From Acidomyces sp. 'richmondensis' (lineage: Eukaryota > Ascomycota > Dothideomycetes > Mycosphaerellales > Teratosphaeriaceae), in the NCBI GenBank assembly GCA_003545705.1, contig QVLQ01000014.1:186001-250000 (forward strand): 64,000 nt of DNA, read 5' to 3'. The notes beneath the pieces are model-generated. The model was not told the DNA's origin. It made no database searches and saw only the letters and a list, made by a program, of their open reading frames with translations. Of the stretch, positions 1 to 12,441 are shown in pieces. The position numbers were made by a program, and so were the translations under genes. The first letter of the stretch is position 1, and the number at the start of each line of letters is the position of its first letter.

Positions 1-740
1 TATTGAGAGAAATATACTGCACAGTCGGGTACATGTTCTCCAACGGACCATGGCGAGACCTTCTCATCAAGTACGGCGTCGATCCACGCACGGATCCTAA
101 ATACCGATTCTACCAAGCATTATTATTCCAAATGGACAGCAAAGTGGCACCAAAGCAGGCAAAAGAGGACGCCACATCCGACACACGAAGAAAGACCAGC
201 CCCAACAGCCACATATTCGACGGGACGGTGTACATGGAAGGCGGCAAAGTCTGGCAACTATGCGACATCACCGATCCGTTGTTGTATCGCCTGCTTCACG
301 AAAACCCTCCCCGTGCAGTGTGCGATCCATACGCAAGCGGCTGGATCCAGACGGACGTCATGGCCAAGGTGCGTGTCATCATGAAAGACAAGCTCAACTA
401 CCTCGCCTCCGGCCAAGTCCCGCCCGAGCAGGATTATCTGGACTTCCTTCAGGGTCTTCAGGATAAAGAGACGACGGACGCCCCGTTCGATGGAGCTCGA
501 TATAACGACCATGTCAGGAAATTGAATTCGAATTTGGCCGTCATGATCGGAAATTTGAATCGTACTCGCCAGGCAAAGGAGTCAGGCCGGAACCATCGGC
601 CCAAGACCCAAGCACAAGCTTCCGAAGATGGCGGGAATGGCGGGGCGGAGGACTCCGAGGAGGATGACGGCATAGGTGAGGATGATGAGCTAGAGTTCGA
701 GGAAGCAAACATGTACGATGCCCCAAGAGAGGAGGGTTAG
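1..740 (+). CDS. TFC1: TFIIIC subunit tau95 / Sfc1-like, C-terminal part (5' end outside window)
   Basis: This is the 3' end of a gene for the RNA polymerase III initiation factor TFIIIC, subunit 5 (tau95 in yeast, GTF3C5 in animals), which helps bind the A box of tRNA genes in the nucleus. The visible part holds the family's winged-helix-like block (residues NGPWRDLLIKYGVDPRTDPK, about 60 bases in), where GPWR..W/LIKYGVDPR..P..R.YQ is the conserved signature. It then continues with a second conserved stretch around DITDPLLYRLL. The last 40 residues are strongly acidic (runs of Glu and Asp), as in many tau95 proteins. The frame is open from the first base with no start codon of its own, so the beginning lies upstream of the window. 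The stop is TAG at 738-740. The identity is inferred from remembered family motifs. Confidence 0.85.
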   Translation, partial: LREIYCTVGYMFSNGPWRDLLIKYGVDPRTDPKYRFYQALLFQMDSKVAPKQAKEDATSDTRRKTSPNSHIFDGTVYMEGGKVWQLCDITDPLLYRLLHENPPRAVCDPYASGWIQTDVMAKVRVIMKDKLNYLASGQVPPEQDYLDFLQGLQDKETTDAPFDGARYNDHVRKLNSNLAVMIGNLNRTRQAKESGRNHRPKTQAQASEDGGNGGAEDSEEDDGIGEDDELEFEEANMYDAPREEG

Positions 741-985
741 ATTTCTTCAGTTCATAATTGCAGAGACGGCACCTCGTAAACGCCTCTGGTGTCGCACAGA
801 ACCGTAGTTCACAACACCCGAAAGGGTATCCGTTTAGACTACCATTAGCTCCCATTTTAAGCGAGCCAATGATATCAAATTTGGGTTCTCGAAATTTAGC
901 TTCCACATTCCTGACGGAAGAATAATGGTATTCTTCTCCATGACGATGTAGAATCGGCCAACCAGAACAGGGAATCTAAGGCATC

Positions 986-3900
986 ATGAGGGTCGAATCA
1001 GAGTCCCCATCAGCTTACAGGTCTTTTCCCGGGTCCGCTGCCTTCTCTGACTTCCGCCTCCAACGACTCTCGAGGGCGATTGGTGCAAACGGACTGCAGG
1101 CGATATGGGTGCATTATGTGTCTTCTTATGACGAACTCCTGGGCGAGCAGATATCCATCCTGAACCAGCTTCTGGAGTACGGGTCTTATCCAGACTCCAC
1201 CGACGCTCTTTTTTCCGCTCTGCTCAAGGCCGTCATTAACGGCAGGTCGCCGGAGGACAGCTCGATCAGGTTATTTTACGTCACTCCGCGGGCAGGAACG
1301 ATATCCCCATGGAGTTCCAAAGCGACGAGCATTGCTCACGTCTGTGGGTTGGAGAAGGTTGTGCACCGGATTGAGAGGGGTATTCTATTTGCCGCCACTT
1401 TCGAACATCCGCCACCTGCAGGAAGTGTCCCACACGCGGATGCGCTACACGATCGAATGACAGAGTGCATCAGCACCGATCCTCCCAGCATGGATTTGAT
1501 GTTCGCCCAGATGCCCCCGGCGCCATTGCAACGCATTCAGCTGTTGCACAGTGGTGGTGGAAACCCCAAAGATGCACTCCGAGAGGCGAACAAAACGCTT
1601 GGACTCGCTCTGGATGAATCAGAGATGGAATATTTGATCGATGCCTACGCGAATCAATTGCAACGGAACCCGACAGACGTCGAGTTATTTATGTTTGCGC
1701 AAGTCAACTCGGAGCATTGCCGACACAAGCAGTTCAACGCAGACTGGACCATTGATGGTGTGCAGAGAGCGAAGAGTCTTTTTTCGATGATTCGCAATAC
1801 GCACAATACCCATCCAAATCACGTGATCAGTGCTTACAGCGACAATGCCGCGGTGATGCACGGCTACAACGGTACATTCTGGGCCCCCGACAATTCAAGC
1901 GGCGAGTGGAAGCAGGCAAAAGAGACAGTGCATTACCTCGCCAAAGTTGAGACGCACAACCATCCCACGGCGGTTTCGCCCTACCCTGGGGCCGCCACCG
2001 GCTCAGGTGGCGAGATCCGAGATGAAGGAGCCGTGGGGAGAGGTTCAAGACCGAAAGCTGGACTTGCCGGCTTCACCGTGTCCGACCTGCTCATTCCCGA
2101 TCACAATCAGCCCTGGGAATTGGATGTAGGCAAACCGAGTCACTTGGCCAGCAGTCTTGACATCATGCTCGAAGCGCCCATCGGGAGCGCCGCGTTCAAC
2201 AACGAGTTCGGTCGGCCGTGCACGACGGGATACTTCCGCACGCTCACCACCGCCGTCCCTGTCGGCGACGGAAAGACAGAAATTCGAGGGTATCATAAGC
2301 CTATTATGATTGCGGGCGGTGTAGGCACGGTAAGACCTCAACATGCCTTGAAGCAAAAGGGGTCCGTCAGTGTGGGTGCCCACCTCGTCGTGCTTGGTGG
2401 GCCGGCAATGCTTATTGGACTTGGAGGCGGTGCAGCTTCAAGTATACAATCCGGTGAGGGGAGCGTAGAGCTGGACTTTGCGAGCGTGCAAAGGGGAAAT
2501 GCAGAAGTGCAGCGACGCGCGCAGGAGGTCATAAATACATGTACTTCCCTCGGGGCACAAAATCCGATTCAATTGATACATGATGTTGGAGCAGGTGGAT
2601 TGTCCAATGCGCTTCCTGAGTTAGTGGAAGATGCGGGATTTGGCGCTCGATTTGAATTGCGAGAGATTGATAACGCGGACAAGAGTCTCAGTCCCCTTCA
2701 GATATGGTGTTGTGAGGCACAGGAGCGATATGTCATGGCTGTTGCACCCGATCAACTCGACATCTTCATTCGCATTGCTAAGCGGGAGCGATGTGGGTAC
2801 TCCGTCGTGGGCAAGGCACAGAAGGAGAAACGTTTGATTCTCATGGATCGTGACTCACCCGACGAGTCAGTGCCGATTGATCTTCCGATGTCGATTCTGT
2901 TCGGAAAACCCCCCGAAGATGCATAGGATCGTCGACTCTCGAAAGTTACGTCTGCCTTCATTCGATAGCACGCTCGCCACCTACCTTCCGAAAATTTCGT
3001 CTCAAGCGGTGCTTACCAATGCTGTCGATCGAGTGTTGGCTCTACCGGCCGTAGGTTCCAAGTCCTTCCTCATCACAATTGGAGATCGCACTGTAGGTGG
3101 CTTGACCGTGAGAGACCAGATGGTTGGGCCGTGGCAAACCCCAGTTGCGGACGTTTCCGTCACCGCAACCTCCCTCACTCCAGGCATCAAGACCGGCGAA
3201 GCCATGGCTTTGGGCGAGAAACCCACTCTCGCTCTTATCTCCCCAGCGGCATCCGCACGCATGGCGGTTGCAGAGTCATTGATGAATATTGCTGCCGCCA
3301 GTGTGGAAAATAGATTAAGCAAGATCAGGCTGTCGGCGAACTGGATGGCCGCCAGTAGTCACCCTGGAGAAGGGGCAGCTTTGTACGAAGCCGTCGAGGC
3401 CATTGGGATGCAACTTTGCCCGGAGCTAGGCATTAGTATCCCTGTGGGCAAGGACTCAATGTCAATGAAAACTAAATGGGAAGATAAGGAGGTCACTGCA
3501 CCATTATCAGTTGTAATTACGGCGTTTGCTCCTGTTAATGATATCGGCAGCACATGGACGCCTGCCCTATCGAGGCCGGAGGAAGTCGGTGAGACCTTGC
3601 TCATGTTTGTTGATCTAGCGGAGAAGAGGAAGGCACTCGGTGGCTCAGCACTTGCTCAGGTCTTCGGACAAGTGGGCGACCAAGCGCCGGACATTCGCGA
3701 TGTGGATCTTTTAAAAGACTTTTACCACGCCATCGAACAACTTCACGAATCTGACATTGTTTTGGCATATCACGATCGATCAGACGGTGGTTTATTCACC
3801 ACGCTGGTGGAGATGATGTTCGCTGGTCGCTGTGGACTGGACATCATGTTAGACAACATCACGAGGTCCGGCCGACCGCAGGATTTGTTGGAGGCGTTGT

Positions 3901-5064
3901 TCAACGAGGAGCTCGGCGCCGTCTTCCAGATCCGCAAAAAGCACGAAAATGAGTTCCGCGGAGTCTTCGCGCCTTTACGGCCGATCTTGATCGGAACCGT
4001 ACCGAAAGCATCGAAACAGGAGCTGTCCCTGTGGTACGGCGCTGGATGTGTCTATCGCGCACTCAGGAAAGACCTACATCAAAAATGGTCGCACACGTCG
4101 TGGGCGATGCAACGATTGCGGGACAATCCCGAATGCGCTGACTCAGAGAAAATGAATATCGCCGATGACAATGACCCCGGCTTAAGATACAAGATTACGT
4201 TCAAGCCACAGGAGAATATCATGACTTATACGACCAGTTTCACCTCCCAAATCCGAGCCAAGCCCCCGAGTTGCAATCCTCCGTGAAGAAGGCATCAACG
4301 GCCAAGCGGAAATGGCCTTCGCCTTCGCCTCCGCGGGCTTCTCCCCCATCGACGTACACATGACCGACATACTATCCGGCCGATTTTCTCTCGCCTCTGT
4401 CGTCGGCCTCGCGGCCTGCGGCGGCTTTAGCTACGGAGACGTCCTAGGCGCTGGTCAAGGCTGGGCAAAAAGCGTTCTGCTGCACGAAAACACCCGGGAA
4501 GAGTTCAGGAATTTCTTCGAGCGCAAGGACACGTTCACCTTGGGCGTGTGCAATGGGTGTCAGTTCCTCTCCCGGTTGACGGAGATCATCCCGGGAGCGG
4601 AAAGCTGGCCAACGTTCGAACGAAATCTCAGCGAGCAATATGAAGCGCGGGTTTGTATGGTTGAGGTGATAGATCCGCCGTCGCAGTCGCCAAGTGTGTT
4701 TTTGCATGGTATGCATGGGTCGTACTTGCCCATCGTCACCGCTCATGGCGAAGGACGGGCGGAATTCTCCACGACGGGGACGTCATCCGCGCAGGGCTTG
4801 ATCGATCAGGGATTGGTGTCGATGAGGTATACCGATAACTATCTGAACCCCACGGAAAAGTATCCGTTCAACCCCAATGGAAGTCCGCTTGGCATAACAG
4901 GCGTGCGGACTCCGGACGGAAGAGTGTTGGCTTTAATGCCGCATCCAGAACGGACAATTTTGAGTAACGTGGGCAGTTGGATCCCCCGAGAGCAGGGGAA
5001 GGAGTGGGGAGAGTTTGGGCCATGGATTCGATTGTTTAAGAGCGCGAGGCGATGGTGTGGATAA
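986..5064 (+). CDS. ADE6: Phosphoribosylformylglycinamidine synthase (FGAM synthase), two homopolymer frameshifts
   Basis: This enzyme converts FGAR, ATP and glutamine to FGAM in de novo purine synthesis in the cytosol. It is read as one intronless gene in three frame segments: 986 to about 2914, about 2915 to 4267, and about 4268 to 5064. Together they give about 1358 residues, the normal length of the fused eukaryotic enzyme. Landmarks in order are QVNSEHCRHKQFNADW, VETHNHPTAVSPYPGAATG with GGEIRDEGA, IHDVGAGGLSNA, PVGKDSMSM, then the glutaminase domain with GGFSYGDVLGAG, the nucleophile Cys in GVCNGCQ, and HPE near the end. The first segment ends at TAG just after FGKPP; dropping one C from the run 2909-2914 restores PPKMHR. 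The second ends at TGA after RAKPP; dropping one C from 4263-4267 restores KPRVAILREEG. No other stop occurs in the gene. I read it as functional with consensus errors, but a recent pseudogene is not excluded. Confidence 0.95.
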
Positions 5065-5396
5065 AACTTCTGCATCGTGTTTTAGAAGGCTGAGGACGGC
5101 AATGGTCATGTTTTTCCCCCCGAAATAGATTTGAAAGAGAGCGCATCTCTCTGTTTAACATACAAACTCATTCGAACATTCTTTCTCTTACATTTCATCT
5201 ATAAATACTATATATCATCGAGAAAGTTGAACGTTAGGCCAGTCGGCACGTGACCACAAGGCGGTGAAGCAGAGTATCTGGCAGCATGTCGCGTTTCCCG
5301 CTTCCACTATACGCGTGAAGCTTCTCCCGTCGGCCAACTCCACTCTTCTATACCGAAGACTTCAATATTGAGCTTTTCTCTTCAGACGTCGCCGCT
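5065..5396. other. Intergenic: ADE6 3' region and HAT2 promoter
   Basis: This stretch has no gene. An AT-rich segment with TATA-like runs (ataaatactatatatc near 5200-5217) lies about 190 bases before the HAT2 start and could be promoter sequence. I see no repeat or RNA gene. Confidence 0.4.
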
Positions 5397-6817
5397 ATGG
5401 ATGGAGACAGTGAGTACAATGAAATCCTTCTGTGTCATCTGACGCATGGGCTGATTCACGATCGACCACAACAGCGCAAATGATATCTGAAGAGGTGGAG
5501 ATGGCGAACAAGCTCATCAACGAGGAGTACAAAATATGGAAGAAGAACAGCGTGCTCCTCTACGACATTATGTATAGGTTAGTTCGTTGTCCGACTCTTC
5601 GACAGCCTTCTCATGCAGTCATTTAACCGTGTCGCAGCCGCGCTCTTGACTGGCCAACGTTAACTACGCAGTGGCTGCCGGACGTCAAGGAAGTGCCAGG
5701 TAAGCATATGCGCCGGCATCGTCTGCTCATAGGCACACATACGTCCGGAGGGAGCACCGATTATCTCCAAATTGTACACATGGATTTGCCCAACCCGCCG
5801 GCAGCCAACCTCGCCGAATACAACCCGAATACCGAAGAGATTGGTGGGTACGGGGCAGCGAAAGAACCGATCACCTTCAATGTTGTTCAGAAGATTGTAC
5901 ACCCTACCGAGGTAAACAAGGCAAGATATCAACCGCAAAATCCAGACATCATCGCCACGTGGGCGAGCGACAGCAATGTGTACGTTTGGGATCGGACCAA
6001 GCACTCTTCCGTCCCGAGCGGTGACACCGCCAAGCCCCAGATAACCTGCGTCGGCCATAAGGACGAGGGATTTGCACTAGAGTGGAACCCACACGTCGAA
6101 GGTCAGTTGTTGTCTGGAAGCAATGACGGCACCGTGAACGTCTGGGACCTTGTCCGGGATTTTGACATGAATAGCAAAACCATCAAGCCAAAGACGACAT
6201 ATACACATCACAGTGCCGGAGTGAACGACGTGCAATATCACCCCAGTTTCGGCCAAAATCTCTTCGGTTCTGTCTCGGATGATCAGAGTTTTGTCTTTAT
6301 GGATATGCGCTCGAAACACACCTCTCGCCCCGCAATCCTCTTTCAGAACGCGCACACGGATGCAATTAACACTCTCGCCTTCCATCCAACCCTCGACAAG
6401 CTATTCGCCACCGGTTCGTCAGATAAGACCATCGGCGTCTTCGATCTCCGCTTTCCGGAGCACGGGAAGATCCACAGCCTTGAGGGCCATAAGGATATTA
6501 TCACTAAGATTGATTGGCACCCGAAGGACTCCGCCATCTTAGCGTCTTCTTCAGACGATCGAAGGGTCATCTTCTGGGATCTCAGCCGTGCCGGAATGGA
6601 GCAGACGCAAGAAGATGCCGAAGACGGGCCTCCAGAGATGCTGTTTATGCACGGCGGCCACACGAATCGTGTTTCAGACTTCTCTTGGAACCAAAATGAT
6701 CCGTGGGTCATCTGCAGCGCGTCGGATGATAATCTGATTCAGGTTTGGCGGGCGAGCAGACAATTAGTGGAGCGGCTGCCGCCGGGGGTCAATCGAAGGG
6801 AGGTCAGCGAGTCTTAG
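5397..6817 (+). CDS. HAT2: Histone acetyltransferase type B subunit 2 (RbAp46/48-type WD40 protein)
   Basis: Hat2 is the histone H3/H4-binding WD40 subunit of the Hat1 acetyltransferase; paralogues of the same fold serve CAF-1 and deacetylase complexes. There are three exons: 5397-5409, 5475-5577 and 5638-6817. The introns are GTGAGT...ACAG and GTTAGT...GCAG, and splicing gives an even 431-residue frame. The N-terminal helix that clamps histone H4 is present (MANKLINEEYKIWKKNSVLL), followed by LDWPTLTTQWLPD, the family hallmark. Six to seven WD repeats follow (for example YVWD, VNVWDL, IGVFDLR, IFWDL, IQVWRA). The acidic PEELLF-loop equivalent is around EDAEDGPPEMLFMHGGHT. The start was chosen because the tiny first exon splices in frame and the helix matches the family. 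The gene looks intact. Confidence 0.93.
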
Positions 6818-7777
6818 AAGGGTCTTGAAGGTCCGAAGAACCCAGACAACAAGCGAGGGGGGTGACACGATAATAGATCCACGCTGAGTGACTTCAATTG
6901 ATGGTGCCGTCCATAATGCGGGTAGAGGAACCATGGGATTGAGGCTAGTGAAAAGAATTGGATTGAGCATGGCGTTTTGGCGCTGCGACGATACTCTCGT
7001 GGAGCACCATATTTTGCTCGTATTGCCGGAGCTTCGAATGTGTGCAGTATGAACGTGGACGCTAGCATGAAAAGTCTTATGATTCTCTCTCTTGAATGGG
7101 GATCTCTTCTCTTCTTACGCCTCAATCATGCTTCCTGCTGTCGAGGGAAAGAGTCTAATCCATTCGTCTTTGATACGACACTGGTTGGAAAGGCTTTATT
7201 GAAGGGCGTTGAAGAACAGCTTCATTTATTCACCCCTGCTCGATGGTCCCACTTGTACAAGAACACGCTGACAATCGAGACAATTAACAAAAAGATCGTT
7301 AGATACTACTTGATCTACACTGCCAAATATAATGTTCCGTATGCGCCGTTATATCTTTGCGTAGCAGTACCTGAGGGTCGACATGGTAGGGGCACAGGGT
7401 CGAAAGTATCACATGACTTTGCCGGTAGAGCATGTGGACGTCTTGAGCTTATGCCCCACCAGTGGATAAAATCGAGTGCAATAACAAACTCTAGTTTGTG
7501 TGAGAACAAGGACCACCATCGATGCGGATATGTTGAAAGATGTGGTCATGATATGGCGATATATTATATACAGATTCTTGTACATAATACCTTGCCCGCG
7601 CTTATGAAGCGATCCTCAAATGAGACCAATGGAAGAACTTGGCGTATGCACGTCACTTTGTGGAGAGTAAAGAGATCTTTCAGTGCCGTATTGCGAGCTC
7701 CTATATTCGGTATTCACGCTATGCCGCCTGATGTGTATGCGCCATTCACTAGATGATTTTCCCCCCCTATATCCAAT
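6818..7777. other. Intergenic between convergent HAT2 and the PDR pump; unexplained open frame
   Basis: The region separates the 3' ends of two convergent genes. On the plus strand a frame stays open for about 259 codons (6977-7756) with no domain I recognise. It is unusually rich in Cys and His and begins at a TTG rather than an ATG; the first in-frame ATG comes about 24 codons later. It could be a chance frame, a decayed gene or 3' UTR of the neighbours. I do not assign a function. Confidence 0.3.
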
Positions 7778-10700
7778 CTATCGACGATTAAAATTTAGAT
7801 ACCTGCTTCCCAAGAATAAGAGGATCAAGTTACTCCCGATGAATGCAGTCAGAATGCCAAAGTCCCTCCACCGTTCCGAGAAGCGTATTCCAAGGGGCTC
7901 ATAGAATTGATCTCCAACTCTATACGCGCAGTATGAGCAGTCATTCGTTTGGTTATTGACGATATAGCCAGCTCCCCCTGCCGCAAAGAAAGGCGCCATA
8001 TATTCTCCGCATGTTTGGCCGGGGGGGAGCCGTAAAGTGATTTAATTCTTTTGATGTGCAGATTACAGGCAAACCATGAAGTTCCGTGCTCACAAGGCCG
8101 CTCACAAGACGAGTGAACGGATCCAATTGGTACAGCCATGCGCGCCAGAAGCCGGGAATCTGGGGTTTCGGAATTGTGACACCACAGAATAAGGCGAAGG
8201 TGATGATGACGAACGGATTCATTAGAACAGCAATGAAGGTGGAGGGAGTCAGAGCGGCGATTGTTTGGCCCAGGGTCACTGAGAAAAGTTCTGTGACAAG
8301 AACGACTGCGAAGTTGTATCCAGCACGTGAAGGCAGTGGATTGAAGCCTGGAATGAAGTAGATTGGGAGGTAGAAGCCGACGGCGCAGAGGACGGAGTAC
8401 GGCATCTCCGCCAATACCATACTCAAAGCGAAAGGAAGTTGCTTGTAGGTCTTGCTCGCAGCTTCGCGATAGTATGTCAGTCGACAAAGGTCGTACTTCG
8501 GCTCCACTTGCGCAAGGATGAGGGCGGGGAGGACGGTGACTTGGAAGACAATGAACACGCGATATTGGAGTGAAGTGCGAGAATCGTTGAGCTGAAGAAA
8601 CATGAGGCCCGTAAGGAGGGCTATGGCGACGTGGTTGAATAGTCTGGTGAAGCCGTAGTTGGGCGAGCGCCAGAAGGCTTTATGAGTGCGGAACTGGACA
8701 GTCTTGATCTGGTGCCAGAGAGGAGTGGCATATTCCTTTTGGTCAGTCTATTGCAGAATGTCAGCCTGAATTTCCGTGAAATGTGAATCAGTGAGCACTT
8801 AATACCTTTGGCGAAGTGCCAATCTGTTTCCGCCTTTCCTCTTTGATGCGAACGATTTCATCTTTGACCATGGCTAGCTCGTCAGATCCTCGCCATATCT
8901 CACCCCAGTCTTTGTCTCCAATCCTTGGAGCTTGGCCTGCACCAATAGCGTCTAACATCCACTCAGCTGGATTTGCATTTAAAGGACACTCTGCGCCGTG
9001 TTTCCGAAAATATTCAATCAAAACTTGAGCATCCTTGCCAATTTCACCGAAGTAGACCGTTTCACCTCCCTTCTGTAAGAGCAAGAGTCTATCGAAATTC
9101 TCGAAAAGGGAAGCGTTGGGTTGATGAATCGTGCAGAGTATAGCTTGACCGGCGGCCGCAAGCTTGCGGAGGAATCGAACGATATTGAAGGCACTTTGAG
9201 AATCTAGTCCTGACGTTGGTTCGTCCAAGAAGAGCAGAAGTTCTGGTTTTGCCGCCAGCTCGACCCCGATGGTCACTCGTTTCCGCTGCTCAACAGCCAG
9301 CCCAACTTCTGTATCGCCAATGATAGCATCTGCAATATCTTCCATTTCCAGTAGCGCGATAATCTCTTCGACGTATGCGTACTTTTCCGACTGAGGCGTT
9401 TCGTACGGCTGTCGAAGGTCGGCTGAGAAACGAAGAGCCTCGCGTACCTGGGGGCGATATAAGTCAATTCGGATTCAGACAAACTGGTAATTCATTGCAC
9501 TCACGGTTTGCGTGCTTTCGTGCACATCCAATTGCTCTGCATAGCTTGTACCACGCTGAAAGTCAGTGCCTGGAGGCATTCCATCAACAAGCTTTTCGCC
9601 AGTGATTACTCCAATATTCTTCCTAGAAGCCAACACGTCCAATAAGGTCGTTTTCCCAGCTCCTGATGCACCCATGAGCGCGGTCAATTCTCCAGGCTTG
9701 ACATAACCGTATACGTCACTCAGCAGCCGGAGCTGACCTGAGCCAACGGGGACATCATAGCACAGTCTCTCCCAAGTAAGGATCGCCTTGGACGCAATCT
9801 TCAACTGCGAGCCACCTTGACCTGCCTCTTTGCGATTCCTTCTAGCTTTTTTCTCCCGCAAATCCTCATTTAACCGTTTACGTTCCTTGTTCTCTTTAAC
9901 AAAAAAAGTCACTGTCTTCCCTCCCGCTCCCCACTTCAAGTACTCTCCCAGAAACACATTCATGAGGAGGAATACTATCACTAACGCAACAATAATTCCC
10001 CAATCTCGCCACAGCTGATTTGGATAGTAGGAGAAAGCAGTCTCAATGTAACTTGATCCTGTGATAGCGGCGGTGCCGGGATGGCTCCCCGCTAACGTAC
10101 AGACTTGGTGCTCGACATTGCCATATCCTGGTCCATAGGGGATGAGATACGTACCAGTACATTGTAGATCCAATCTGCTAAATTCGTTAATCATCATTGC
10201 GGAGAAGCCAAGTCCAACGGCATTGATGTAGTAAATCCAACGCAGCCAGACTTGCTCGGACTGGTATTGGATCAGGTACCCAGAGGTTAGCACAAAAAAC
10301 GTGATAATGACAGCAGCGAACTTGATTGCCGAATCGAAGTCCGGACATAAGCAAGCGACCGTCCGAAAAAAGAGTGTCATTGCCAGATAAGCAGTAAGTA
10401 TGATCAGCACAAAGATGAAGAATGCGCCGGCGTTTAGCGCAAGCCCACACATGAAGTACACGATGATTGAGAAAACAAGAATCCGCACCGATGCGAATGC
10501 CAAGTCGACTCCTATTTGTGCAATCCATAATGCTGATGGGCGATGGAACGTATAGGCACGATGCTTGTTCAGCATGGGCCGGCCAGTCATGGCGGAACCC
10601 AGTTCGCTAAATGCCTGGAAACAATTGAAAAGAAGGGAAATAAAAAGCACTCCGCCTCGCGTAAATGCACCATATGATGTTTTCGGGAGTTGCAACCACA

Positions 10701-12441
10701 GTGTTCCAACGACAATGGCAATGACAATTGACGTAACCCAGGAGACAACGAGTGAGAAGGTGTCTTGCCATTTTAGGATAAATTGGCGTTTCATCAAGGC
10801 CCAGATCTGCAAATAAAATGGTATGGAGTATACTGAACTTTTCACATGCCGTTTCCCCTGCATGACGGCAGTCTTGAAATCCTCGTAAACATGTTGCTCT
10901 TCGCTCACCCGTTTCCGCCACTCCGTCATCTCATCGCTAAGTCGTTTAGCGTACACCGAGTTCTCATATGCGTGGGCAAGTTCGTCCGGTGTTGATGGTA
11001 CGTTCGATGGATCGCGGCCGACCTGATATTCTCGCTCGAATGGATCAGTGCAGCCCGTCAAATAATCGGCCGTAGTCTGACGAGGCTTCGGTAGATACCC
11101 GAGGTTTTCGAAATACGATCGGGCTTCCTGTGCGGGTCCGAAGAAAACTTGTCGGCCCTCATCGATGACCATAACTTTGTCGAATTGCGAATATATATTT
11201 TCGGAGGCCTGATATAGCGAGACAAACGTCGTAGTCCGGTATATGTTGGTGATGATGCGGAGGGATTTAGCATAGTCCACCGCCGTCGATGCGTCGAGCC
11301 CTCTGGTACTATTATCATGCGAACATACTGCAGCTCCGGCTATCATCATTTCGGCAATCGACACTCGTTTCCGCTCACCGCCAGAGATGCCGCGCACAAA
11401 CGAGTTTCCCACGATCGTATCTTTGGTATGCGCAATATTGAACATCCGCAAGAGCATATCCACAACCTTGTCTCTGAACTCGCCGACACTGAGTCCTCCG
11501 GCTCGCTGGCCGGGCACCTTCGTCTCCAAAGCAAAGCCAAGAGTTTGTTTGACAGTGAGGGTAGGGTGATGGACATCATCTTCTTGACAATAAACCGCCT
11601 CGCCACGGTATTGCTTCTCAAAGTCTTTGCTTGTGAAAGGGCCGTAGAGAACCTCGCCATCAATAGCAGTATATCCAAATCGCTGGTTTGCGATGACCTT
11701 CAGAAAGGTCGTGCAGCCCGCTCCTGGTCTGCCGAGGACAAGGACCATTTCGCCGGGTTTTGCGACACCTCTGAAGTTGCGTAAGATTTCCAACTCCTTC
11801 CCCCTCCGGGCAAGACCAAGAAGCTGTGCGGCCTTCTTGAAAGGAAAGCCAAAGAAGCTAATGAATGCATCCGGGAACGTTGGCACAAAGATCTTCGATC
11901 CACCCATGCCTTTGACCGTCAGATTTTCCCATATTACGCCAATCTGCTTGCCTTTGATCCCAACCTCCTCCTCCATGAGTTTGTTTCCCCGCAACATGTC
12001 CTCCAGGTCGAATGGCTCTTCATCATTGCTCGTTCCCGCCGAGACTGCCTTTTCCAGATCATGAGTCTTGTTTTTGACGCTCCTACGACTGTGTGTTCGT
12101 GACAGTCTCGAGACATTGCTCAATTCTCGCTGCAGATCGGCGAATTCTTTTTCGGCATCTTGTATATTCACACCCGAATGCCGACTCTCAAGCGAGAGTC
12201 TCTCATAAGCTTCTCCGATGCCTAATGTCTTGTTGTCTACCACGTCTTCAGACAACGTATGCTCCGAACCTCTGCTGAATACTCCAGCTCTACCACCCGG
12301 ATCTTCCACATCTGCGGTGACCGTGATGAGACCATCATGGTGCTGTCCAGACTGGTTAAGATGGAACCCTTTCTCAATCACTTCCTCAAGCCTTTCCATC
12401 TTGGATTCCTGGACCCACAAGTCGGACCTCAACACCTCCAA
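7778..12441 (-). CDS. PDR/CDR-type ABC multidrug transporter (ABCG), one homopolymer frameshift
   Basis: This is a full-size plasma-membrane drug-efflux pump with the order NBD1-TMD1-NBD2-TMD2. Exons run 12441-9505, 9447-8806 and 8747-7778 (introns GTGAGT...CCAG and GTATTA...ATAG), giving about 1515 residues. NBD1 has the PDR-specific degenerate Walker A (GRPGAGCTT, Cys in place of Lys), the signature VRGISGGERKRVS and a Walker B SHDNSTRGLD. NBD2 has the normal Walker A GASGAGKTTLLD, the altered signature LAVEQRKRVTIGVEL and LLFLDEPTSGLD. The C-terminus ends in the family's GSRYLNFNRR. In the last exon the frame shifts at a run of seven G on the plus strand (8021-8027). Removing one restores TAPPGQTCGEYMAPFF, and without that the last 75 residues are lost. 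Close to AtrB/PMR1/CDR1-like pumps; substrates cannot be read from sequence. Confidence 0.94.

Noticed and set aside
2900..2945. An intron explaining the ADE6 frame change
   Set aside because: Conserved residues continue on both sides of the run without a gap, leaving no room for an intron, and no donor and acceptor pair fits.
2850..4286. Reading the middle of ADE6 as a separate gene starting near 2850
   Set aside because: Its first 25 codons are the overlapping wrong-frame end of segment one. Homology begins exactly at the six-C run, so it is the same gene.
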